From NCBI RefSeq assembly GCF_007644045.2, contig NZ_VMDW02000098.1:1-64000 (forward strand): 64,000 bases of DNA, read 5' to 3'. This DNA is from Vogesella urethralis (GTDB lineage: Bacteria; Pseudomonadota; Gammaproteobacteria; Burkholderiales; Chromobacteriaceae). Under the pieces are notes generated by a model. That model searched no databases. It had not been told where the DNA came from and saw only the letters and a list, made by a program, of their open reading frames with translations. The translations under genes were made by a program, and so were the position numbers. Every line of letters starts with the position of its first letter. Position 1 is the first letter of the stretch. Below, piece by piece: positions 1-7,638 of the stretch.

Positions 1-114
1 TACGGAGTGTGTCTACATGTCTTTCAGCAACAAACCCCTGGCCACCCTGGTGGCCCTGGCCTGTGCCCAGGCGGCCGTGGCCAAGCAGCCCGTTACCCTC
101 GATGAAGTGGTGGT
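1..114 (+). repeat. 114-bp perfect direct repeat, copy 1 (receptor leader)
   Basis: Identical base for base to 2412-2525. It covers the Shine-Dalgarno region, start codon, signal peptide and TonB box of the first receptor; identity stops at base 115 (c against g). The left end is cut by the window, so the true repeat may be longer. Confidence 0.95.
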
Positions 115-1996
115 CACTGCCTCCCGTGGCCAGGATAAAGTGCGTGAGCTGCCGGTGAATGTGTCTGTCATCACCGCCAAAGATATTGCTAGTAGCACGG
201 CGCGTACGGTGCAGGATGTGCTGTCCGGGCTGGCGGGTATCCAGATTCGTAACAGCAGCGGTGCTGCCGATACGGCAGCCGTAGACCTGCGTGGTTTTGG
301 TATCACCGGCCTGAGCAATACCCTGATTCTGGTAGATGGTGTGAAACAAAACACCAATGACCTGTCGGCGCCTAACCTGGGCGTGGTGCCGCTGAGCCAG
401 ATTGAACGGATTGAAGTAGTGCGCGGCAGTGGCGCCGTGGCCTATGGTGGCGGTGCGACCGGCGGGGTCATCAATATCATTACCCGCAGCGGTTTCAAGG
501 CGGCTGATGGCGTGCAGGCGACGTTGACTGCCGGTAGCTATAACCTGAAAAAAATCGACTTGTCCGGCCACGCCAGTAGCCAGCATGTGGCACTGGATGC
601 TTATGTGAAGTCGCTCACCACCGACAACTACCGGCAGAACAATGCCGAGCGCAACGATAGCGGCGGCCTGACCGCCACGCTACGCCACGAGGATGGCACG
701 CTGCGCTTCTACGCCCGCACCGCCAACCAGGATACGCGCTTGCCCGGTGTGCGTAGCGTGGACACGGCTAATGGCGTGGACGAGTTTGCCAGCAACCCGC
801 GCGGTACCAATAAGCCTAACGATTACATGAGCACCCAGACCGACACTTGGGGCGTACAGGCGAAGCAAGCTGCAGGCGAGGGCATGGTGCTGCTGGATGT
901 TTCGAGCGTGACCAAGAAGCTGCAAGCCGAAGATATCAGTGCCAGCTACAGCAGCAAGCGTCAGCAGAAAACCGATGAAATGACCGCCAGCTTGCGTTAT
1001 GAGCAGGATGTCGCGCGTCATCGCCTGGTATTGGGTGTAGACGCCATGTCCGGCGATGCCGACGTCGATAGCGTGGATACTTACGGCACTGCCAGCAAAA
1101 AGGTAAAGCAACGCCACGCCGGTGGCTTTGTGGATGTGTTGCTGCGGCCTGCAGAGGGCACATCGATCAATGCTGGTGTCCGCTCGCAGCACGTTGAAGA
1201 CAGTGCCAAGGTCAGCAGTGGTTATGAAAACAGCTACCGCAGTAATAAAGAGCTGCGTGCCTGGCAGCTGGGTATTCGTCAGGCGCTGCTGCCGCAACTC
1301 GATGGCTATGCCAAGCTGGGGCGTAGTTTCCGTCTGGCCAATGCCGACGAGCAGGCTTATGTCACTACCCCGCTTGTGCCGCAGACCTCTCACGATAAAG
1401 AACTGGGCTTGTCCTGGCAGCAAGCCGGGCGTGCCGTGCGTGCGGCCTGGTTCCGTTACGACCTGAACCGTGAAATTCATTACAACCCGCTCACATTTGC
1501 CAACGTCAACCTCGACCCCACCCGTCGCCAGGGCGTGGAACTGGAAGGCAAGACACCGCTTGCGGCCAACCTTGACCTGAGCGCCGCCGTGACATGGCAG
1601 CAAGCCACGTTCCGCAGTGGCGTGGCTAACAGCGTCAATCTGGCCGGCAAAACCGTGCCGCTGGTGCCGCGGCACATGGCTAGCCTGTCGCTGGGCTGGT
1701 CACCGTCCCAGGCAACGCGTGTGGGCGTGCAGTGGCAATACGTCGGCTCGCAGCGGCTGGATAACGACCAGGCCAACCAGTTTGCCCACAAGCTCGCGGC
1801 TTACAGCCTGATCAATGCCAAAGTCAGCCACGACTACAGCAAGACGGTGGGGGTGTCGCTGAGCGTCAATAACCTGCTGGATAAAAAGTATGCGTCCTAC
1901 GGTATCCGCTCGGGCTCTACTGGCGCGACCGGTAAATACAATCTGTACCCGGAAGCGGGCCGCAATATGCAGGCGTCCGTGACGATCAAGTATTGA
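17..1996 (+). CDS. TonB-dependent outer-membrane receptor (probable cobalamin/corrinoid receptor paralogue)
   Basis: A 659-residue TonB-dependent receptor, which imports a scarce ligand through a 22-strand barrel using TonB energy. The signal peptide is residues 1-22 (cleavage after AVA), followed by a TonB box (TLDEVVVTA, about 27-35), a plug domain to about 150 (LVDGVKQ, IERIEVVRGSGAVAYGGGATGG) and a barrel ending in an aromatic residue (IKY). The ATG at 17 is preceded by GGAG at 4-7. The first 114 bases of the window are identical to the leader and start of the next gene, a BtuB homologue under a cobalamin riboswitch, so a cobalamin-type ligand is the best guess, though an iron chelate is possible. 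Its own upstream control region lies outside the window. Confidence 0.85.
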   Translation: MSFSNKPLATLVALACAQAAVAKQPVTLDEVVVTASRGQDKVRELPVNVSVITAKDIASSTARTVQDVLSGLAGIQIRNSSGAADTAAVDLRGFGITGLSNTLILVDGVKQNTNDLSAPNLGVVPLSQIERIEVVRGSGAVAYGGGATGGVINIITRSGFKAADGVQATLTAGSYNLKKIDLSGHASSQHVALDAYVKSLTTDNYRQNNAERNDSGGLTATLRHEDGTLRFYARTANQDTRLPGVRSVDTANGVDEFASNPRGTNKPNDYMSTQTDTWGVQAKQAAGEGMVLLDVSSVTKKLQAEDISASYSSKRQQKTDEMTASLRYEQDVARHRLVLGVDAMSGDADVDSVDTYGTASKKVKQRHAGGFVDVLLRPAEGTSINAGVRSQHVEDSAKVSSGYENSYRSNKELRAWQLGIRQALLPQLDGYAKLGRSFRLANADEQAYVTTPLVPQTSHDKELGLSWQQAGRAVRAAWFRYDLNREIHYNPLTFANVNLDPTRRQGVELEGKTPLAANLDLSAAVTWQQATFRSGVANSVNLAGKTVPLVPRHMASLSLGWSPSQATRVGVQWQYVGSQRLDNDQANQFAHKLAAYSLINAKVSHDYSKTVGVSLSVNNLLDKKYASYGIRSGSTGATGKYNLYPEAGRNMQASVTIKY

Positions 1997-2104
1997 CCAG
2001 TTTGTACCGCGCCCCCGAGCAGACCGATTCTGTCTTGGGGGTGTATGTTCGATCCTAGTGCGCCAATGTATCAGGGCGGCATCCAGTCTGGATGCTGCCC
2101 GGTA

Positions 2105-2300
2105 TGAGGTGTGCTTGCAGGTGTCCGTCCTGCCATGGCTGCGACGGATGAAACGGGAAGCCGGTGCAAGACCGGCGCTGCCCCCGCAACGGTAAGGCCT
2201 GGGCGTATACGCCTCAGGCATCGCGATAACCACTGCCCATACGGCGGGAAGGTGCGATGCTGGCATGGCCAAGCCCGGAGACCGGCCTGCGACGAGCGCG
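2105..2300 (+). promoter_or_regulatory. Adenosylcobalamin riboswitch
   Basis: Contains the conserved cobalamin aptamer core: GAAACGGGAAGCCGGTGC near 2149-2166, GCTGCCCCCGCAACGGTAA near 2177-2195, and a B12 box (AAGCCCGGAGACCGGCCTGC, 2271-2290). It lies about 140 bases upstream of the btuB start. In this family ligand binding represses the downstream transporter gene. Ends are approximate because the P1 helix was not folded. Confidence 0.93.
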
Positions 2301-2394
2301 GCGGAATCGCGCTCAGCTGGAGTATCGCGGGGAGGCGATCTGACAGCCTGCTACCGGCACCTGCCGGCGGTATGCCGTGTCCTTTATTTCTCCG

Positions 2395-2420
2395 CACTCC
2401 CTTTTTGTCCTTACGGAGTG
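2395..2420 (+). promoter_or_regulatory. Probable riboswitch expression platform: Shine-Dalgarno-sequestering stem
   Basis: CACTCC at 2395-2400 is complementary to GGAGTG at 2415-2420, which holds the Shine-Dalgarno sequence of btuB (ATG at 2428). Closing this stem would hide the ribosome site, the usual translational output of cobalamin riboswitches in Proteobacteria. The link to the aptamer state is inferred. Confidence 0.6.
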
Positions 2421-2525
2421 TGTCTACATGTCTTTCAGCAACAAACCCCTGGCCACCCTGGTGGCCCTGGCCTGTGCCCAGGCGGCCGTGGCCAAGCAGC
2501 CCGTTACCCTCGATGAAGTGGTGGT
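2412..2525 (+). repeat. 114-bp perfect direct repeat, copy 2 (btuB leader)
   Basis: Second copy of the 5' segment seen at 1-114, covering GGAG, ATG, the signal peptide and the TonB box of btuB. Downstream the two receptor genes are clearly different, so the shared part looks like recent gene conversion or duplication of the 5' module. Confidence 0.95.
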
Positions 2526-4248
2526 GACCGCCACCCGTACTACCACCCCGGTAGCCAAAGTGTTGTCCGACGTGACCGTGCTGGGCCGCGAAGAAATCGC
2601 CCAGTCCGGCAGCCTCACCGTGGCCGAACTGCTCAGCCGCGAAGCGGGTGTGGAGTTCTACAGCAACGGCGGCGAGGGCAAGAGCAGCAGCTTGATGCTG
2701 CGCGGTGCCACCGCCAAGCAGACCGTGGTGCTGATCGATGGCGTGCGTATCGTGTCCGCCACGGCCGGTACCACCTCGCTGGAATACCTGAACCTGGACG
2801 CTATCGAGCGTATCGAAATCCTGCGCGGCCCGGCGTCCAGCCTGTACGGTGCCGACGCCATTGGTGGCGTGGTGCAGATCTTTACCAAGCGTGGTAGCGG
2901 CAAGCCGTCGCTCAGCGCCAACGTGGGCGTGGGCGCCGAAGGCAAACGCGTGATCGGCGCCGGCATCGCCGGCAAAGCCGACCGTACCGCGTTCAACCTG
3001 GCCTTCAGCCACAACCAGACGGATGGCATTTCTGCGCGCAGCAATCGCCTGTCCACGTACAACCCCGACCGCGACGGCTTCGAGAACACCACCTACAACG
3101 CCAGCGTGCAGCACCAGCTGGCCGAGGGCCACAGCCTGGACCTGAGCGCCTTCCAGTCGGAAAGCATCAACCAGTACGACAGCTCGGCCAAAGCCCAGGA
3201 CGAGGCCAAGTCCCGCCTGTCCGGCCAGAGCATAAAACTGCACAATCGCCTGGCACAAAACTGGAACAGTACGCTGGGGTACAACTACAGCACCGACAAG
3301 TCGCTGAACTACACCAACGGCAACTTCAACACCGCCAGCAGTTATATTGAAACCCGTCAGAACCAGTGGCAATGGCAAAACGAACTGGACCTGGCCAGCG
3401 CTGGCCAACTGGCACTGGGGCTGGAAAGCACCGAGCAGCATGTGCTGAGCAAAAACGTCTATGCCAAAACGCGTCGTACCAATGATGCAGCGTATGTTGG
3501 TTATCAGGGCGAGTTCGGCGTCCATCGCCTGCAGGGTAGCCTGCGTCAGGACGACAACTCGCAGTTTGGCGGCCACAGCACCGGCCAGATCGGTTACGGG
3601 TTCGTGCCGGCCGCGGGCTGGCTGTTGCGCGCGGCTTACGGTACCGCATTCCGTGCCCCGACCTTCAACGACCTGTACTGGCCGGCTGCAACCTATACCG
3701 GCAACCCGAATCTGAAGCCAGAGCAGGCGCATAACCGCGAGTTGGCGGCGCAATGGAAAGCCGGTAGCAGCAAAGTGACGCTGACCGCGTTTGATAACAA
3801 ACTGGACAACATGATCCAGGCATTGTCTAGCGGTGTAGTGAACATCGATCAGGCCCGCATCATCGGCCAGACGCTGGAAGGCAGCACCGTGATCGCCGGT
3901 ATCAACCTGTCTGCCAATATCACCTCGCAGCGTGCGCGCGACGAGAAAACCGGCAAGACGCTGCAGTACCGCAGCAAGCTGCACGGTGGTATTACCGCCA
4001 GCCTGGCGTTGGACCGCACCACGCTGAGTGCCGAGCTGCGTGCTGCCGGCAAGCGTCCGGCCAGTGCCGACAATGCCGAATACCTGCGCGGTTATGGTGT
4101 GGTGAACCTGGGCGCCGATTACCAGCTGGACAAGCAGTGGACGCTGAACACCAAGCTGACCAACGTGGGCGACAAGCGCTACGAAACGGTAAAAGACTAC
4201 AATCAGCCACGCCGTGGCTGGTTCGTCGGCGTCCGCTACGCGCAGTAA
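2428..4248 (+). CDS. btuB: TonB-dependent vitamin B12 receptor
   Basis: A 606-residue outer-membrane receptor of BtuB type, close to the usual 600-615 residues. Signal peptide 1-22, TonB box TLDEVVVTA at about 27-35, plug with VVLIDGVRI and ERIEILRGPASSLYGADAIGG, then a barrel ending WFVGVRYAQ. The start at 2428 matches the first receptor and has GGAG nine bases upstream. It is placed directly behind the adenosylcobalamin riboswitch and ahead of cobU and btuF, so it should import cobalamins or corrinoids and be repressed when adenosylcobalamin is plentiful. The barrel diverges from the upstream paralogue although the 5' 98 coding bases are identical. Confidence 0.93.
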   Translation: MSFSNKPLATLVALACAQAAVAKQPVTLDEVVVTATRTTTPVAKVLSDVTVLGREEIAQSGSLTVAELLSREAGVEFYSNGGEGKSSSLMLRGATAKQTVVLIDGVRIVSATAGTTSLEYLNLDAIERIEILRGPASSLYGADAIGGVVQIFTKRGSGKPSLSANVGVGAEGKRVIGAGIAGKADRTAFNLAFSHNQTDGISARSNRLSTYNPDRDGFENTTYNASVQHQLAEGHSLDLSAFQSESINQYDSSAKAQDEAKSRLSGQSIKLHNRLAQNWNSTLGYNYSTDKSLNYTNGNFNTASSYIETRQNQWQWQNELDLASAGQLALGLESTEQHVLSKNVYAKTRRTNDAAYVGYQGEFGVHRLQGSLRQDDNSQFGGHSTGQIGYGFVPAAGWLLRAAYGTAFRAPTFNDLYWPAATYTGNPNLKPEQAHNRELAAQWKAGSSKVTLTAFDNKLDNMIQALSSGVVNIDQARIIGQTLEGSTVIAGINLSANITSQRARDEKTGKTLQYRSKLHGGITASLALDRTTLSAELRAAGKRPASADNAEYLRGYGVVNLGADYQLDKQWTLNTKLTNVGDKRYETVKDYNQPRRGWFVGVRYAQ

Positions 4249-4315
4249 GCCAGGCCGCCGCGGCGCCTTGCCCCGGGCGCTGCAGCCCACCGGCCGCCAC
4301 CGTGCGGCCAACCCG

Positions 4316-4347
4316 CCCCGCTTGCCCTGGCCGCGGGGTTTGTCTTA
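4316..4347 (+). terminator. Possible terminator after btuB
   Basis: CCCCGC (4316-4321) pairs with GCGGGG (4333-4338), followed by TTTGTCTT. The stem is only six pairs, so partial read-through into cobU is likely. Confidence 0.4.
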
Positions 4348-4386
4348 CCTTGCCGGCCTCAAGCCGGTTTTGACAGGAAATCCACC

Positions 4387-4920
4387 ATGACCACCACGCA
4401 CCTGATTAGCGGCGGCGCCCGCAGCGGCAAGAGCCGTTACGCCGAAAGCCTGGCGCTACAGCACGCCGGCGCAGTGTGCTACGTGGCCACCGCCGAGCGT
4501 CGCCCCGACGCCGCCTTTGCCGAGCGCATCGCCCACCATCAGGCGCGGCGGCCGGCGCACTGGGGGCTGGCCGAGGCCGGCCGCGAGCTGGCCAGCGTGC
4601 TGCAACAGGCCGCCCCGGGCAGCTTACAGCTGGTGGATTGCCTGGGCATGTGGCTGATGCGCTTTTTTGATGCCGATGGCCGCTTTGACGCCGACGCCTG
4701 GCAGCAACAGCGCAGCGCGCTGCTGGCCTTATTGGCCGCGCCAGCGGCCAGCATCGTGCTGGTCAGCAACGAGGTGGGCTGGGGCGTGGTGCCCCTGGGG
4801 GCGGAAACCCGTCATTTTGTCGACGAGCTGGGCCGGCTCAACCAGGACGTGGCGGCGGTGTGCCAGCGCGTCAGCCTGGTGGCCTGCGGCCAACCGTTGC
4901 TGCTGAAAGGCCAGCCATGA
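4387..4920 (+). CDS. cobU: Adenosylcobinamide kinase / adenosylcobinamide-phosphate guanylyltransferase
   Basis: A 177-residue bifunctional CobU/CobP enzyme: phosphorylates adenosylcobinamide and then transfers GMP to give adenosyl-GDP-cobinamide during nucleotide-loop assembly of cobalamin. The P-loop GGARSGKS is at residues 9-16; the usual active-site histidine region (IAHHQARRPAHW) is at about 48-59; the conserved NEVGWGVVPLG segment is near 120-130. The start at 4387 follows GACAGGAAA. The stop overlaps the btuF start (ATGA). Location behind btuB and ahead of btuF fits salvage of imported corrinoids. No other nucleotide-loop genes (cobS, cobT, cobC) are in view. Confidence 0.93.
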   Translation: MTTTHLISGGARSGKSRYAESLALQHAGAVCYVATAERRPDAAFAERIAHHQARRPAHWGLAEAGRELASVLQQAAPGSLQLVDCLGMWLMRFFDADGRFDADAWQQQRSALLALLAAPAASIVLVSNEVGWGVVPLGAETRHFVDELGRLNQDVAAVCQRVSLVACGQPLLLKGQP

Positions 4921-5792
4921 TGCGGCGCGGGTTGGCCGCAGCCTGCCTGCTGCTGGCTACGACTGCTCAAGCCGGCGTGGCGGTACGTGACGGCATGGGC
5001 AATAGCGTGGTACTGCCGGCACCGGCCAAGCGCATCGTGGTACTGGTGCCGCACGCGGTGGAAACGCTCTACGCCATCGGCGCCGGCAAACAGCTGGTGG
5101 CGGCGGTGGATTACAGCGATTACCCGCCTGCGGCGCGCCAGTTGCCGCGCGTGGGCGGCTATAGCGGCCTGAACGTGGAGGCCATCCTGCAACAGCAGCC
5201 GGACCTGATCGTGGCTTGGCGCGACGGTGGCAACCTGCGCACGGTGCAGAAGCTGCGCGAGATGGGCATACCGGTTTACTACAGTGCGCCGGTGCTGCCG
5301 GCCGATATCCCGCGCGAGATGCGCGCCCTGGGTACCCTGAGCGGCCAGCAGGCCGGCGCCGAGGTCCAGGCCGCGCAGTTCGAGCAGCGCATGAGCCGGC
5401 TGCAACAGCGTTATCGCCACAGCGCCCCGGTGCGGGTGTTCATGCAAATCGGCGAGCAGCCCATTTTTACCGTCAGCGGGCAGAGCTTTCTGGGGGCGCT
5501 GATAACCCAGTGCGGCGGCCGCAACGTGTTTGCCGGCCTGGCGCTGCCGGCGCCGCAAGTGAGCACCGAAGCGGTGATCCTGGCCCGTCCGCAACTGATG
5601 CTGGCCTTCAGCCCGGCGCTGCACGCGGCGTGGCAACGTTGGCCGCAACTGCCGGCAGTGGCAAAAGGCTTGCAAGTTACCGTGGATCAGGACACGATTA
5701 GCCGGCCCGGCCCCCGTCTGGCCGGCGCTGCCGAACAACTCTGTACCACTCTGGATCTTGCCAGGCAAAAGCTGGGTTTGACGCCCCGGTAG
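4917..5792 (+). CDS. btuF: Periplasmic cobalamin-binding protein
   Basis: A 291-residue periplasmic binding protein of the BtuF/helical-backbone class, which delivers vitamin B12 from the receptor to the BtuCD importer. Signal peptide 1-19 (LLLATTAQA), then AKRIVVLVPHAVETLYAIGAG, VDYSDYPPAARQLPRVGGY and LQQQPDLIVAW, typical of the two-lobed class III fold. The double ATG at 4917/4920 overlaps the cobU stop, so translation is probably coupled. The membrane and ATPase partners (btuC, btuD) are not in the window, so they must lie elsewhere or be shared. Confidence 0.9.
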   Translation: MMRRGLAAACLLLATTAQAGVAVRDGMGNSVVLPAPAKRIVVLVPHAVETLYAIGAGKQLVAAVDYSDYPPAARQLPRVGGYSGLNVEAILQQQPDLIVAWRDGGNLRTVQKLREMGIPVYYSAPVLPADIPREMRALGTLSGQQAGAEVQAAQFEQRMSRLQQRYRHSAPVRVFMQIGEQPIFTVSGQSFLGALITQCGGRNVFAGLALPAPQVSTEAVILARPQLMLAFSPALHAAWQRWPQLPAVAKGLQVTVDQDTISRPGPRLAGAAEQLCTTLDLARQKLGLTPR

Positions 5793-5813
5793 CGCTTGGC
5801 TATGCTCGCCGCC

Positions 5814-6017
5814 ATGGAACACGAACTCGAATATCTGGAAGGCCGTGTCGCTGCGCTGATCGCACGCATTCACGAGCTGGAAACCCAAAACAGCCGCTTC
5901 GCCGCCGCCCTGGCCGAAGCGATGCGCGAGAACGCCGAAATGAAGTTCGGCCTGGAAGAAACGCGCCGCCGCGTGGCGCTGCTGGTAGAGCGCCTGCCCA
6001 AGGAGGAAGAAGCATGA
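5814..6017 (+). CDS. Small coiled-coil protein, ZapB-like (TIGR02449/DUF904 type)
   Basis: A 67-residue, almost entirely helical heptad protein (MEHELEYLEGRVAALIARIHELETQNSRFA) overlapping zapA by four bases (ATGA). Short coiled-coil proteins of this kind directly upstream of zapA are common in Betaproteobacteria and are annotated as TIGR02449, related to the divisome factor ZapB. An in-frame ATG at 5802 would add four residues; I chose 5814 because the coiled coil begins there. No clear Shine-Dalgarno is visible at either. A role in Z-ring organisation is inferred from the neighbour and the fold. Confidence 0.75.
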   Translation: MEHELEYLEGRVAALIARIHELETQNSRFAAALAEAMRENAEMKFGLEETRRRVALLVERLPKEEEA

Positions 6018-6331
6018 GTGACGTGGTTCAACTCGATATCACCTTGCTGGGGCGCCAGTTTTCCATCGCCACCCCGGTGGAAGAGCGCGAAACGCTGGAG
6101 CAGGCAGTGCGCTTGCTGGGCGAAAAAATCGATACCATTCAAGCCTCTGGCCGCGTGATGGACACCGACAAAGTGGCGATCATGGCGGCGCTGAACATTG
6201 CTCACGATCTGTTGAAAGTGAAAGTAGGCGATGGTGGCTTGGAGATGGCAATAATCCAGCGTAAAATACGCAGTATGAGCGAAGCCGCTGACCAGGTGCT
6301 CAACGCCGGTCAGCCAGGCCTCAGCGCTTAG
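6014..6331 (+). CDS. zapA: Cell division protein ZapA
   Basis: A 105-residue ZapA: binds FtsZ and bundles protofilaments at midcell. It matches the family in length and sequence: MSDVVQLDITLLGRQFSIATPVEE, LEQAVRLLGEKI, a central helix TDKVAIMAALNIAHDLLK and a C-terminal coiled coil. The start overlaps the preceding coiled-coil gene. Directly downstream is 6S RNA and then fau, the same order as zapA-ssrS-fau in Escherichia coli, which supports both calls. Confidence 0.93.
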   Translation: MSDVVQLDITLLGRQFSIATPVEERETLEQAVRLLGEKIDTIQASGRVMDTDKVAIMAALNIAHDLLKVKVGDGGLEMAIIQRKIRSMSEAADQVLNAGQPGLSA

Positions 6332-6342
6332 TACAGAACATC

Positions 6343-6528
6343 CGTCTACCCCCTGCGGTGTTCGAGAAGGCTCCCAAATTCCTTTGTACCAATGCGTTCG
6401 CTACGGTTGCTAGCCATGGTTGCAGGTGTGCCGCGTCCCTTAGCCGGATGTGCCCGAAGCAACGGGCGGGCGACCACCCTGGAAACAGGGTACAAGCGAA
6501 TTTTGCCCGATCGACACTCGCGGGGGAC
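6343..6528 (+). ncRNA. ssrS: 6S RNA
   Basis: The region between zapA and fau does not code but can fold into the long 6S hairpin. CCCCCTGCGGTGTTCGA near 6350-6366 pairs with TCGACACTCGCGGGGG near 6511-6526, with the familiar CACCCTGGAAACAGGGTACAAGCGAA arm on the 3' side (the parts between 6475 and 6500). 6S RNA imitates an open promoter and holds sigma70-RNA polymerase in stationary phase. The location between zapA and fau is conserved across Proteobacteria. Ends are estimated from the closing stem. Confidence 0.85.
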
Positions 6529-6550
6529 TCCCTCCCCCTGCTTTTCCCCT
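6522..6550 (+). terminator. Terminator-like hairpin after 6S RNA
   Basis: GGGGGA (6522-6527) can pair with TCCCCC (6533-6538), followed by TGCTTTTCCCC. The 6S transcript may end here or be processed from a zapA-ssrS-fau transcript. Confidence 0.4.
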
Positions 6551-6558
6551 GAACCCCG

Positions 6559-7152
6559 ATGACCGCTGCCGACCCGCTCCGCGACAAGGCCCAGCTGCGC
6601 AAAACCTTGCGTCGTGCGCGTATGGCTTTGCCGCGTGCCTATCGCCAGCAGGCTGCTCGCGCCATTGCCCGCCATGCCTCGCGCTTGTTGCGCCGTGGCA
6701 AGCACCTGGGTGCCTATATCGCCGCCGGTAGCGAGCTGGATATGGCGCCGCTGATGGCCGCCGCGCGCGGCCGTGGTGCGGCGCTGTACCTGCCGGTGAT
6801 CCCGCAGCGCGGGCGCCGGCTGTGGTTCGCCCGTCTGGGTGCGGCCAACCTTTGGTATACCCACCCGCGCTACGGCATTGCCGAGTACGCCGGCCCGCAG
6901 CTGCGTGCCGAGCGGCTGGACGTGCTGTTTGTGCCTTTGTTGGGTATTGATGCCGACGGCTACCGCATGGGGCAGGGCGGCGGTTTCTACGACAGCACGC
7001 TGGCTTTTCGTCGCCGTCACCCGCGTTACGGCAAACCGTTGCTGGTGGGTGTGGCCTACGACTGCCAGCGCGTGGCCCGTGTGCCGCGCGAACCGTGGGA
7101 CGTGCGTCTCGATTACCTGTTGACCGAGAGCGGCCTGCACCGCTTTGCCTGA
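6559..7152 (+). CDS. fau: 5-formyltetrahydrofolate cyclo-ligase
   Basis: A 197-residue 5-FTHF cyclo-ligase (methenyltetrahydrofolate synthetase), which converts 5-formyl-THF to 5,10-methenyl-THF with ATP. It shows the N-terminal basic segment (LRKTLRRARMALP), and the nucleotide/folate loop GYRMGQGGGFYDSTLAF at about 135-150. Family length is 180-200. The start at 6559 lies just beyond the 6S RNA. The ssrS-fau pairing is widespread. Confidence 0.9.
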   Translation: MTAADPLRDKAQLRKTLRRARMALPRAYRQQAARAIARHASRLLRRGKHLGAYIAAGSELDMAPLMAAARGRGAALYLPVIPQRGRRLWFARLGAANLWYTHPRYGIAEYAGPQLRAERLDVLFVPLLGIDADGYRMGQGGGFYDSTLAFRRRHPRYGKPLLVGVAYDCQRVARVPREPWDVRLDYLLTESGLHRFA

Positions 7153-7179
7153 TCGGCCCCATCCAGCAAAGGACGCGTT

Positions 7180-7638
7180 ATGGCCTACTGGCTGATGAAA
7201 TCCGAGCCCGACGACGTCGGTATCGACCACCTGCAAGCCGAGCCGCAGCGCCATTTCGTGTGGACCGGCGTGCGCAATTACCAGGCGCGCAACTTCATGC
7301 GCGACCAGATGCAGCCGGGCGACCTGCTGCTGTTCTGGCATTCCTCCTGCCCCGAGCCGGGCATTGCCGGCATTGCCGAAGTGGTGGCACCGGCGCACGA
7401 CGACCCCAGCCAGTTCGACCCGGCCAGCCCTTATTTCGACCCCAAGTCCCACCCCGACAAGCCGCGCTGGCAATGCGTGGACGTACGCTTCGTGCGCAAG
7501 ACGCGGCTGGTGTCGCCGGCAGAATTGCGCCAGCATGCGGCCTTGCTGGGCATGACCGTGCTGGCGCGCGGTAACCGGCTGTCCATTACCCCGGTCACGC
7601 CCGACGAGTGGGCCTATCTGCAGGAGCACGTACTCTGA
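7180..7638 (+). CDS. EVE-domain protein
   Basis: A 152-residue single EVE domain (PUA-like fold; thymocyte nuclear protein 1 family). Typical segments: YWLMKSEPDD at the N-terminus, WTGVRNYQARNFMRD, GDLLLFWHSSCPEPGIAGIAEVV and the ending WAYLQEHVL. EVE domains bind modified bases in DNA or RNA, and single-domain bacterial forms are linked to RNA modification, but the substrate here is unknown. Its TGA overlaps the ATG of the following permease (TGATG), so the two are probably translated together. Confidence 0.88.
   Translation: MAYWLMKSEPDDVGIDHLQAEPQRHFVWTGVRNYQARNFMRDQMQPGDLLLFWHSSCPEPGIAGIAEVVAPAHDDPSQFDPASPYFDPKSHPDKPRWQCVDVRFVRKTRLVSPAELRQHAALLGMTVLARGNRLSITPVTPDEWAYLQEHVL

Noticed and set aside
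1-114. Insertion-sequence or phage end as the source of the 114-bp repeat
   Set aside because: The repeat is coding (signal peptide and TonB box), has no terminal inverted repeats and no transposase nearby.
2071-4311. 746-codon minus-strand frame opposite btuB and the riboswitch
   Set aside because: Runs through a structured riboswitch and a conserved receptor gene; artefact of composition.
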